This document shows positions 46,441-56,680 of a DNA stretch of 64,000 nt, in pieces; position 1 is the first letter of the stretch; every line of letters begins with the position of its first letter. Source of the stretch: Mesostigma viride. Lineage: Eukaryota > Streptophyta > Mesostigmatophyceae > Mesostigmatales > Mesostigmataceae. The notes beneath the pieces are model-generated. The model saw only the letters and a program-made list of their open reading frames with translations, searched no databases and was not told the DNA's origin. The stretch is taken from positions 1,718,030-1,782,029 of the forward strand of contig RPFO01000406.1 in NCBI GenBank assembly GCA_009746045.1, given 5' to 3'. A program made the translations under genes and the position numbers.

Positions 46441-46797
46441 GAGGAAGGAAACACACTACACTGCCGTGACCCAAGCCTATATGTGTTAATTCATTTAACA
46501 CACGCCGAGTGACCACACGAGGGGTAGAACGTGCATAAATGGTCACCAACGGTCCAATCATGCTCGGGCCGACCTGGCCCTCGCCTACAGATGCATGCTG
46601 GTCCACTACATTCTACCAAAGGATAAGGACCACTAATAAAGTACGCGGCGCGGCGCCCAAAGGCACCCAATGTACCACAGTACTGTTACGAGGACAATAG
46701 TGTCCCAGTTGGAACTACACGTAATCCTAGGAACAACCGAGGCAAAGCCGACCTAATTTACGTCCGTAACTACAACGAATTGTTACGCGACGTAACA
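46441..46797 (-). repeat. Ty3/gypsy 3' LTR, proximal part
   Basis: This is the remainder of the split 3' LTR. It ends CGTAACA, complementary to the TGTTACG at the other end, and directly abuts the polypurine tract. 46441-46498 matches 59639-59696 of the 5' LTR; the rest has no partner in the window. Confidence 0.9.
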
Positions 46798-46811
46798 CCT
46801 CCCCCCCCACA
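46798..46811 (-). other. Polypurine tract of the Ty3/gypsy element
   Basis: On the minus strand GTGGGGGGGGAGG immediately precedes the 3' LTR start TGTTACG. This is the expected plus-strand primer for reverse transcription. Confidence 0.85.
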
Positions 46812-47166
46812 AAGGTAGGGAGCCCTCTCCCTACGCGCAGGGAGGAAACCAAAGGGGTAGGAAACCTAATGCACCCAGCACACACCAACACAATCGACAG
46901 GCCATCCAAGATACAAAGCACCAATAGTTAACTCGGTCTCCACCACCACGCCGGGAGGTGTAGGGTTAGCCAGCACCAAGCCTGGTGGTAGGTTCCCCTA
47001 ACTGCCTGGAACGGAGTCCTTGCCGGGGGGGACGGCACTGGGCAGGACACACAGAGTAAACAAATCAGTACCAAGGACCAGAACAGCCAATCAACTGGCC
47101 AGAATATGAGGGCGACTCTATATACCGGAGGGACAACACCCTCAGGTCGGGCCTAAGGCCCTCTAT

Positions 47167-49398
47167 CTAGTTACCATCAGTCTGGTAAGTGCCACGCGAG
47201 GCCAGCAGAACATCCAGATATGCCTGATAGTGGGCCACATCATCGGCATTGTCATGCCTATCTACAGTGAGGAAAACATCGGCCCACACGCCATCAGGGA
47301 AAAGGCCCAGGAAGGCCCAGTAATACCTATGCTGCGTCAGAACGACCTGGCCACGGGCCCAGTCCAGGAAACCACAGGCAAAGAGACGAAGGAAAGGCTC
47401 TACCGCGATCAAACAGAGAGCCCGCAGGAGTAGGCGATGGTACCGGATCCGAGGGCGCAAACCCGTCGGTAAGAACAGATCTACCAGGGGCTCCACGTTA
47501 GACGGCCACAACCGGATGTGCCGAACCTCACGGGAGCGCCACCGACGAGCACACTGTCGCGATCCGAACGTCTCTAGGTAGTCGCTGGCCCGAGGAGGAG
47601 GATGGCCACGGGAGTCCAGACCCTGGCCCGGGATGGGCGCTGGACGACGGGCATCCCACTCCATGCAGGATGGGCTGGAGAACCGTGCTGTACGTAGCAC
47701 CCGGCACCGCAGGAAACTCTACCGTAAGGGCATCTGAGGCCATAATGCCCAGAGGCGGAGGGTAAGCCCACTGGAACCCACCGTAGGTGTCCAAGTCATT
47801 GTGACGCCTAGCCCAGCGATACAGAACGCGCCGAACCAGGATCTCGCCCTGGAACACCGGATCAGCTACAATAACCATATCGAAAGGAGGCCGATCAGTC
47901 TCAATGGGTAGGCCACGGTCCCGCGGCGCCCGACACACCTGGGAGAACCCGTAGGACATGGGCGAAATGGCAAGCTCGGCGGAGGCGCGCGGCAGGTCAC
48001 ACTGTCGGCAGGCGAGCGCAGACATACCGTACCCAAGGACAGGCGTGTCGCGCGACTCCGGAGTCGCATGCACCACTGAAGGGGCCCGATCCCGATCGCC
48101 CTCAGACAACTCCCGGAGGGAATCAGCAGCGCGGGTGGCGCGAGGATCAGAGCCGCTGGACCGAACAACCGCAGCCAAAGACCGCGGGGCCGAAGGGACA
48201 GGGGCCGAAGCAGGGGTAGGAACCGGCGCAGACGCAGACGGCGCCGGTACAACAGGGGGTCGCGCCGGACCCGCTGCCGGAGGGGGTCGCGACGGCCCGC
48301 CACCGCAGCTGGCGCTCCGGTCTCCGGTGGCGGAGCACCCCCAGGCCACATGTTGAAAACAGGGCCCGTAGGGACAGGCAATCCGGCATACGACTGGTTA
48401 CCATCTAAGCTCCAGTCGGGCACCGGAATCCTCTGCGGAGGACCGCCCTCCCAAAGCCTGGGAAGACCGCCCGGGTCGCTGAAGAAACCCCGCGAGGCGG
48501 CGCTGGCGCGGTGGGCGGCCCGGAAGCGACGGCGGTGGGCGCGGCCGCTGGGGCGGAGGGCTCGCGCAGAGGCGCAGGTAAGTCAGTAGCAGGCGCAGGG
48601 GCAGCCGAAGGCGTAGGAGCCGCAGCAACAGAAGAAACCGCAGCTACCGAGGGCTCGCACAGCGCCGGCGGACCCGTAGGCGCCGAGGCGACCAAAGGGG
48701 AAGGGGCACAGATACAACAGACACCCCACCTGGCGTGGCTGGAGCGTGCGCCTGGGCCGCCATGAAGGCCCCGAAGGCCGCGGTCAGGGACTGGATCTGT
48801 GCCTGCATCGCAGAAACTGTCGCCGAAAGAGGATCAGGCTCACGATCGAGCCCAAAGGGGTAGGCTCCACCGACGCGCGCCGGGCCGACCGTGGTGAAGA
48901 CGGGACAGGGGAAGGAGCCGACACTGAGGAGGAGGACGCTACAGGGGAGGCCGAATACTCTGGCGTGTACTGTGCCTCGACTGGTGCGTCCGTAGGGGTA
49001 GGGTCGCCAAATGCTACGTCCGCTGTCTGGTCCGCGATCTCCATGAACTCAACCGCCCGTAGGAGGTCACAGGGGTTGTCATCTATATCTGCCTCGCCCT
49101 CGCCCGGAAGCCAGGGGAACACCTCCCGTAGGCAAGCGCGACCCACAGGGGTAGACAGGTAGGAAAACACCCGGGGGCACTGAAGGACCGCGGCTATCTG
49201 CCCTAAGGCTGGGCAGCGGGAGCCACATCCTAAAAGGCAATGCCCGGCATCGTCGAATCCATGCACAACTAGCTGTTGCGGATCATCAGGGGCCGGGCCG
49301 AACCACTCGACCCCAAAGAGGGCAGCCCTGACTAAAGTCGCATGCTGAGCCTGGAGGGCAGACTGAATGGTGCCACCCGGATGACTGGACCGTGACAC
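47167..49398 (-). CDS. Accessory ORF region of the Ty3/gypsy element, after pol
   Basis: The function is unknown. Three overlapping frames succeed one another. 49398-48784 starts MSRSSHPGG and has an N-terminal domain with CLLGCGSRCPALG, CPRVFSYLSTPVG and FPWLPGEGEADID, then a Ser/Pro-rich tract. About 48840-48405 has a short coil (LSATVSAMQAQIQSLTAAFG) and Ala/Pro-rich linker. 48349-47528 and 47700-47167 give a hydrophobic, aromatic C-terminal part (PPFDMVIVADPVFQGEILV, GQVVLTQHRYYWAFLGLF, YLDVLLASRGTYQTDGN, stop near 47167). The position matches that of env-like or accessory ORFs in other LTR elements, but I see no signal peptide, fusion peptide or clear membrane anchor, so I do not call it an envelope protein. 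The N-terminal domain resembles the orphan ORF at 35653-37365. Frame changes may be introns or indels. Confidence 0.6.
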
Positions 49399-49566
49399 CC
49401 AGCGGCCCGGAAGGGCTCGAAGTAGAGCTCTGGGTCCGGTGGTGGAGGGGAAGGTGGCCGGCTCTCCGACGGAGGGGTAGGATCAGCCATGATGGCTGCG
49501 GAGGGGAGGGGACAACCAACCACCCACCAACAGCAGAAATACGATAAGGGAGGGGCAGGTTGCCAG

Positions 49567-52500
49567 CTAGAGCTGGTGTAGGGTTTTGTAGTCCTGCAAC
49601 AAACGGCTACAACCATCTAACTCACTCTCCGTGTACCATACTTTATCTACCTCACTACGAGCATACATCCATTTCACCTTATACTGGCGCTGGGTACCGC
49701 GGCCCTTTTTGATATCTCTATGGGCCACGATACTCTCTACCTCGTCTTCTACCTCCCCAGTGTCAGGGTTATGCTCTAAAGGGGCAGGAGCTAGTTCTCT
49801 ACCAGCGAACGTGCTTTGGTGATAAAGCTTCAGCTGGCTTCTATGGAAGGTGTTAGAATGTGTCTGCCAAGAGGTAGGGATATCGATTTTATATAAGAAA
49901 TTGCCTACTCTAGACAACACACGGAAGGGTCCTAAGAAGGCGGGCCTAAGTTTCACCTTAAGTTCTGCTTCGAACTTGTGAGCAAAACGGCCAACACGGG
50001 GGCCTTCTACTAATACTAGATCTCCTATATCTATTTCAGGCGCTCTTCTATCTAAGGAGGCACGCAACCTAGCAAGGTACTTAGCCTGAGCCTTTTGGTA
50101 CCCTGAAATCGCGTGATCATGTGCATTTTTCATTTTATCTAGCAAGGCCTGTACACCTTCTACAGTATCCCGGGACACATCGTCCCTGTCCCGTAGAGGA
50201 CTAGCTAAGAGAGAGGTAGGAGTAAGAGGCTGTCTACCAGTATCTAGGAAGAAAGGCGTATAGCCATGCGCAGCCTGGGGGCAATTGTTAAGGGAGAACT
50301 CTACCAAGCATAAATAATCCTCCCAATCACTCCCCGAGCCATTAACATAGTGCCTAAGCGCTTCTTCCACTACCTATTAAGACGCTCTACTAGATGAGAG
50401 GAGGAGGAGTGATAGGCAGTACCAAACGTAACCTTGGTACCGATGGCAGCGAAAAACTGCTGCCAAAAGTCAAAGGTAAATAGCTTATCTTTATCACTAA
50501 TAAACTGCCTACTCAAACCATGATATCTGTAAACGTTATTAAGGTATAGGCGTGCGCAATCGCGTGCGGTGAGTTCTAAAGGACACGGCACGAGATGACA
50601 CATACGAGTAAAACGATCTACGAAAACAAGGATCTGGGCGTTACCTCTATCATTCTTCCTAAAAGGTCCTACAAAATCCATCATGATGGAGTCCCACGGC
50701 ATGATGGGATCAGGTAGGGTCCTAGGTTCTGCTATCTGTCCTACATTATTGGGTTTCATCTCCTGGCAAGATTGACAGGTTCTAACATACTCATCTACAT
50801 CCTTTAAAAGGGAAGGCCAGTAGTAAGAGCGGGCTACTAGGTCCCGTACCCGTTTACCACCCTGATGAGCAGCTAAGTCATGCAACTCAAAGAGCAAGGA
50901 GGAGCGACAGATAGGAGGGACATACAGGCGCCATTGAGGGGGAGAATCTGCTATTTGCACATATAAAAACCCACCGACAAATTTACAAGGGTGCTTGCCT
51001 AATTGTTGGGGATGGGCTGCAATGGCAGCTAAAGCTTCCGGCTCAGTGGCCGTAAATCTACTAATAAGGCGTTCAATCAGAGGTAGGCATCGCTACAGAG
51101 GTATCCAGAACAGGTTTAAAGAGGTCTCCTACCGCCTTGCCAAAGAGAAGGGGAGGTCCTAGAGGGACTATGTTATCATAAGACTTTCCTGACCTAGTCG
51201 CTATATGGCTAAGCGGTATAGAAATTTTATTTTTCCCCTCCCCCCCACCGAGGCCACAGGAAGGGCCTCACACGGGAGAGAGAGTCCTACGTGAGAAAGA
51301 AGATCAGGCATGCGAACAGCTGTATGAAAGAGGTAGGCATAGGATTCATCATCAGGTAGTTCACCATAAGGGGTTACACCCATAGTAGTAGGAACTAGAG
51401 TAGTATTGAGAACATCAAGGTCCTCGAAAAAGGAGTAATCTGCGCGACGGGAGAGTGCATCTGGTACTATGTTATCTACACCCTTAACATACTGAAGTTT
51501 AAAAGGGGAAAACTGTGCTAAAAACTCCATCCAGCGCGCTTGACGAGGGGTAAGGTTGGGTTGTGAGAGCAGATGGGTAAGGGGACGGTGATCCGTCTGG
51601 ATAACTAATCTATAAGGATCTATCTCACAGGGTTCATTCAGACAAACATCACATTGAGCACCTTTAAGAAAGTGCTGCCACGCGTGGCAACAATACACCA
51701 CAGCTAAAAGTTCCTGCTGGTGTACTGGATAGTTACGCTCCGCAGGGAGCATTGTCCTAGAGATATACTCAATTGGCTGTAAGCCCTGACCCTGATCCTG
51801 GAGAAGGACGCCCCCTATAGCTACCTTACTAGCGTCTGTAGCTACCACAAAGGGTTGGGTAGTATCCGGTAGGATGAGTACGGGAGGAGAGAGGAGTAGG
51901 GATTTTAGACACTGAAAAGCCGACTGACTGTCAGAATTCCAGACTGGTGGCAAGGCTTAAAGATCGAATGTATATTGCTTTACTGATTTATATTCATTGA
52001 CTTTGTACCCAGGACCAAACCGGTGCATTGTGCCGCCGCCATATAACCTGTTGGTCGGCAAGCACTTGACACACGTTGACACAATGTGGAGTCGATTGAC
52101 CCACGGTTGACACAAGACTTGACGCATTAATAACGACCGCAAACACACATGGATAACATGGGGCGCCAAGGCGCCGATACACGGTACAAATATCGAATAC
52201 ATGGAAATTAATGCTGTCGACTAATTGTCCCGCCGGCTGAACTGCCGACCGGAACACTATATCCGTTGCATTCCTTGGCCAAATACGGCGGGACCAAGTT
52301 CTATAGAAAGGTTACAACTAGGCTGATATGGTAGTAAGGTTGCATAAAGTTCCGGCATACCCGAAACTGGCCACACTCAATAAGAAGACTGTCAGGCATA
52401 TTGGGGCACATCCTGACACCCCCTTGCATACAATGTGCCTGTTCCCCCCTTGCTCAGAGAGACCTATAGCTAGTGAGGGTATAGCCGGGTACACTGCCCT

Positions 52501-55500
52501 GGCACCCCCCTTACACGGCTATCTGGGTGGTACTGAGAGGAGACTTGATGACTGTAGCCCCCAGGTGTCCCTGGGAGTGCGCCACAGTGGCTGTAGCTTG
52601 GAGAATGCCGGTGACCTTAGAAAACCTCCTGGAGCCCCCAGGTGTCCCTGGGAGTGCGCCACAGAAGAAAAACAAAAAACACTGGTGAACTGGTTGTCGT
52701 TGCTGCTGTTGCTGGGCAATGCTGGAAAATGCTGGAATCTTTGAAAGACACCGGTGGCCCCCAGGTGTCCCTGGGAGTGCGCCACAGGAGGAAATAACAC
52801 AGGTTGACTGGTTGATGCTGGTACTGCAGTACTGGTCACTGCTGGCTGCTGGCATGGAGACCTGTCGCCTGTCACGTCTGGCAGGGCGGGCTACTAGCCG
52901 CTAGCGATGCAGGAGGGCCAGAGGACGGGTTGGGGGGGCTGGCTGCTGTCGCCTGCTGCAGTGCAGGTTGAGAAGCTCCAGGGCCCACGTCTGGTGCTAG
53001 CTGGGCCCAGCTGGCTGCTACCCCTTGTTCCCTGTCCCGGGGTGGGGCTGGATGAGGCGTTTAGAAGCAGAAACCGGGGGGGAGGTCGGGGGCCTCCTGG
53101 GAGGTCGCCGGGGTGTCGGTGGTGTGGTGGACGGCGGGCCCGCCGGTGTTGCCGCGAGTGTTGCGCAGGTGGGGATACTTCCACCAGCAGGTCGGCTCCT
53201 GGTGGGAGGTGCGACCGCAGTGGGTGCAGCTGGGCCGCTGGGCCCCGCCATTGTGACCGCCACGCCCCCTGCCACGGCCGGTTCCACGGCCACCGCGTCC
53301 AGAGTGGGAGGTATGATACACCCCGGTGGCCTCCGCGGAATCTTTGTCACCGTGCACGAGGTCCCATGCCTTAAGAAGTGCCGCCTTAGTTTCCTGTAGG
53401 GTGATACCGTCCCCGAGGTTTAATTGTGCAAGGGACGGAAGCAAATCCTCGGTCACGCCGGCGAGCAGATTTTCGGCCAGATCCTCGGGTGCCATTTTGG
53501 CGCCGGTGGCAATCAGGTCGTTATAAGTTAATTCCCCGTCGGTTATATATTGCCGCATTGTGACGCCGTGTTCCAGCTTCATTCGATTGAGCTTGCGGCG
53601 TAGTGCTCGCCGGTTGCTCATCTGCAGTTTGAGATGCTCATATTCTTCACAGATGCGATGATATGCCACGCTGCCAGTTTTCTGAGTAACACTGTTTGCC
53701 ACTTTGAGTGCCGGGCCGATGAGGCACTGACAAAGGGCCGCAAAAAGAATCAGGTCGCGTTCCTCATTGACCTCGGTGCCAAGCAGGACAGACAGCATCC
53801 CGAATGCTGTCACTACGGCCAGAAAAGGAATCTTCGTGTTATCCCACTTTACTGGGTCGAGGCCGTCGAACTGTGTAATATTTTTGCAGGCCTGTAAGAT
53901 GTTTAGATCTTTCGTCGCTTTCGTAGCTGCTGCTGTCGCGGCTGCGGACATGATTGTCTCGGCAAGGTTAAAAACTGGTCACAACCGAGAAAAACCGGAG
54001 ACGCTCAATCCGTAATGGTAAAGATTAATATTAATAGGCGACGATGGTTGAGAACAGCGAATACGAGATAGAGACCATCGTCCAAATACTCAAGTTCTTG
54101 AATTTCGATACAGGGAAGCCCTTCAAGGATATGCACGACTGGCATAAAGTGCCGTCGGATACAGGGAGTCAATTTGCCCGATAAATGGGACCAGTTGTAG
54201 CAATTTAGTTGGCCACCCCGCTCGATACCATGTCAGAATTCCAGACTGGTGGCAAGGCTTAAAGATCGAATGTATATTGCTTTACTGATTTATATTAATT
54301 GACTTTGTACCCAGGACCAAACCGGTGCATTGTGCCGCCGCCATATAACCTGTTGGTCGGCAAGCACTTGACACACGTTGACACAATGTGGAGTCGATTG
54401 ACCCACGGTTGACACAAGACTTGACGCATTAATAACGACCACAAACACACATGGATAACATGGGGCGCCAAGGCGCCGATACACGGTACAAATATCGAAT
54501 ACATGGAAATTAATGCTGTCGACTAATTGTCCCGCCGGCTGAACTGCCGACCGGAACACTATATCCGTTGCATTCCTTGGCCAAATACGGCGGGACCAAG
54601 TTCTATAGAAAGGTTACAACTAGGCTGATATGGTAGTAAGGTTGCATAAAGTTCCGGCATACCCGAAACTGGCCACACTCAATAAGAAGACTGTCAGGCA
54701 TATTGGGGCACATCCTGACACTGACATTCACTACTCCAGACAAAGGGGATATCCTTCTTTAATAAATGATTAATAGGGGCTGCTATAGTTGCAAAACGCG
54801 GGATAAAACGCCTATAGTAAGAAGCAATCCCTAGAAAACTACGTACACCTTTAACGTCGGTAGGGGTAGGCCATTCCTGAATTGACTTAGTTTTATCCGG
54901 GTCGGTAGCGACCCCGGCATCTGACAACACGTGTCCTAAAAATGGTACACTCCTACCCGAACGAACTTTAGCACGGCAAGCCCACAAAGAATTTTCAGCC
55001 ATTATTTCTAATACTTTCTTTAAATCACGTAGGTGCGTTTCAAAATCAGGAGAGTAAATAAGGATATCATCTAAGTAAGCTTGAGCACAGGAACGGTCAT
55101 GCTCAGATAAAGAAACAGAGGAGAAGGAAGGATCCTTTAAATCAGAGGATACTTGAGGAAGGTGAGAATTCCCCATAACAGGTCTAAGCACTTCATTCAT
55201 TAACATTTGAAAAGAGGCAGGAGAGTTACAGAGTCCCATAGCCGCTACTCTAAACTGGTAATGACCAAAAGGGGTAGCAAAGGCGGTTTTATGGCAATCC
55301 TCAGGAGCTATACGCAGTTGCCAAAAACCATCCGCACAATCCAGTACTGTGAAACACGTGGAACCTTTAACCTTATTAAATATATCATCAACGCGGGCTG
55401 ATTTTGCGGTGCAGCAGGGCTATTAGGTTCCTCCCGTTAGGCGTTTCCATTGGTCTTATCGTAGTATAGAGCTTTGACATGGCTCTGTATATAGATTTAT

Positions 55501-56560
55501 AGCTGGGCGTTTGCTTTGGTTTGAGTGATTTCACTCTGCTGTAAGTAATTATATTTTTAAAATATATCATCAATACGAGGTAGAGGGTATTTAGACTTCA
55601 CAGTAATATCATTCAACTTCCTATAATCAGTAACTAGACGAAACTTGCCATTTGGCTTATGAACTAACAGGACACCAGCTGAGTAGGGGGAGTTACTAGG
55701 CTCTATCAATCCTGCTTCTAATAGTGACACTAAAATCTGTTTTAGTTCCTTTAATTCGGTAGGGCCCATTCTATACATCGGAGAGTGCGTAGGAACTGCA
55801 CCGTCCTTGATAACTACACGGTGTAAAACAGAACGAGGAGGAGGATAAGAGGGAGTCTTTTCTTCAAAAACGTTTGAGGAATCTATCACAGCCATGTATC
55901 TTACTATTTCATTTTCAGTAAATCCCACTCCTATTGTATCCACTGTGTTTACATCTATATCCACACTATTATTATAGTGATAGGTATCTCCTGTACTTCT
56001 AACTGAAGGAACATACATAATAAGTATCCATATTCCTTTAGTTCAGATCGCAATTCATCATTGGACATTAATACTTCAGGTATAGGTCTTACAGGAGGAT
56101 CAACAGGTGTAGGAGGAGTAATATCTACCAAGGATAAATTTTCTAATCTATAATGACGTTCCGGTACCCAGTAAGAGCTATCTGGAAACCAAATGACCAT
56201 GGTATCATAATTAATAGTAATCTTATTATCCTGGTGCCAATCTAATCCTAGTAATACATCAGCGGTAGTGATAGGGCCTATAGTGGCCGTCAGATTGATA
56301 GTACGTCCTTGTATGACCAGGGGAAGGGACACCGTACCCGGGGAATGACTGGTGCGACCGTCAGCATAATGAACAGTGACAGGTTTGGTGTACGTGAGGG
56401 ATAGGGACTAGTCCTAAACGCCTAACTAGGGCCTCGCTCACAAAGGAGCTAGCCGCACCGCTATCTACCAACACAGAGACATTCAAAAGTTCATCAGCAT
56501 GCAAGAAGGGGTCTACAACAGTATGGGGGACGGTTAAGCCACCATTCAAAAACATAAGAG
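49567..56560 (-). CDS. pol: Ty3/gypsy pol (PR-RT-RNaseH-IN-chromodomain), interrupted
   Basis: Minus-strand order: protease with [15 protein letters not shown] (56555-56361) and a continuation with [10 protein letters not shown] (56332-55955). RT has [17 protein letters not shown] and [17 protein letters not shown] (56018-55557) and the catalytic YLDDILIYS and [10 protein letters not shown] (55239-54721). RNase H has [16 protein letters not shown] (51953-51201). Integrase has an HHCC finger ([11 protein letters not shown] ... CQSCQ), first Asp in [12 protein letters not shown], second in DKDKLFTF and Glu in HLVERLNR (50960-50370). The C-terminal part ends in a chromodomain-like segment, [13 protein letters not shown]...[12 protein letters not shown] (50370-49567). 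A LINE fragment (55392-55559) splits RT, and a gag-only LTR element (51929-54720) lies between RT and RNase H. Frame changes occur near 56400, 56020, 51200 and 50371. This copy cannot make an intact polyprotein as assembled. Confidence 0.92.
51929..52418 (-). repeat. 3' LTR of the gag-only element
   Basis: 490 bp, TGTCAG to CTGACA, nearly identical to 54231-54720. It is preceded on the sense strand by the purine tract GCAAGGGGG (52427-52419). Confidence 0.95.
52556..52788. repeat. Three 32-bp hairpin-forming repeats after gag
   Basis: The motif GCCCCCAGGTGTCCCTGGGA continues GTGCGCCACAG and occurs at 52556, 52633 and 52756, spaced 77 and 123 bp apart. Each contains CCCAGG...CCTGGG and could fold as a short stem-loop. 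They lie between the gag stop (53061) and the 3' LTR. Near-identity of three spaced copies in otherwise unrelated sequence suggests a function such as packaging or RNA stability; that is inference. Confidence 0.85.
53061..53951 (-). CDS. gag: Gag protein of the gag-only LTR element
   Basis: A 296-residue intact ORF. It starts with an Ala-rich stretch, then the copia-type gag pattern [19 protein letters not shown] and an alpha-helical body ([44 protein letters not shown]). An RG-rich stretch ([14 protein letters not shown]) precedes a zinc knuckle [14 protein letters not shown] with the usual CX2CX4HX4C spacing. Gag would form the particle shell and bind RNA. The frame is open from ATG (53951) to stop (53061), unlike the broken host pol around it, which fits recent insertion. 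Confidence 0.9.
   Translation of the reverse strand: MSAAATAAATKATKDLNILQACKNITQFDGLDPVKWDNTKIPFLAVVTAFGMLSVLLGTEVNEERDLILFAALCQCLIGPALKVANSVTQKTGSVAYHRICEEYEHLKLQMSNRRALRRKLNRMKLEHGVTMRQYITDGELTYNDLIATGAKMAPEDLAENLLAGVTEDLLPSLAQLNLGDGITLQETKAALLKAWDLVHGDKDSAEATGVYHTSHSGRGGRGTGRGRGRGGHNGGAQRPSCTHCGRTSHQEPTCWWKYPHLRNTRGNTGGPAVHHTTDTPATSQEAPDLPPGFCF
54213..54230 (-). other. Primer binding site of the gag-only element
   Basis: The minus strand reads TGGTATCGAGCGGGGTGG directly after the 5' LTR with no spacer. TGGTATC is the usual complement of the 3' end of eukaryotic initiator-methionine tRNA. Confidence 0.8.
54231..54720 (-). repeat. 5' LTR of the gag-only element
   Basis: 490 bp, TGTCAG to CTGACA, nearly identical to 51929-52418. 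The flanking CTGAC target duplication is at 54721-54725. Confidence 0.95.
55392..55559 (+). mobile_element. 168-bp LINE 3' end inserted in RT
   Basis: The sequence from CGCGGGCTGATTTTGCGG to TAATTATATTTTTAA is the reverse complement of 63128-63296, part of a longer LINE copy. It is flanked by the 14-bp target duplication AAATATATCATCAA (55378-55391 and 55560-55573). Removing the insertion and one flank restores the RT reading [12 protein letters not shown]. It is a strongly 5'-truncated copy, oriented rightward. Confidence 0.93.
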
Positions 56561-56680
56561 GACGGACACGTAGTGGTAGGGAAGATTCAGCTCCTACAGA
56601 GATTATAAAAACAGGCAGGCAAAAATTATTATCTGGGGTACTATCTAAGGACCTGTCCAGGTTACCCCCGGCTGACAGGC

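Larger units (their letters stand above)
51929..54720 (-). mobile_element. Gag-only LTR retrotransposon (TR-GAG-like, copia-type gag)
   Basis: Two 490-bp LTRs (51929-52418 and 54231-54720) begin TGTCAG and end CTGACA. They differ at about two positions (for example TTCATTG/TTAATTG and CCGCAA/CCACAA), so insertion is recent. The target duplication CTGAC is at 51924-51928 and 54721-54725. A primer site abuts the 5' LTR (right side), and a purine tract GCAAGGGGG abuts the 3' LTR. The only long ORF is gag; no protease, integrase, RT or RNase H sequence is present in the 1812-bp interior. It therefore resembles the gag-only (TR-GAG) non-autonomous elements described in plants, dependent on a partner's pol. 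It inserted into the pol of the Ty3/gypsy element. Confidence 0.93.

Noticed and set aside
47167..49398. Envelope glycoprotein gene
   Set aside because: The position fits, but no signal peptide, fusion peptide or membrane anchor was seen.
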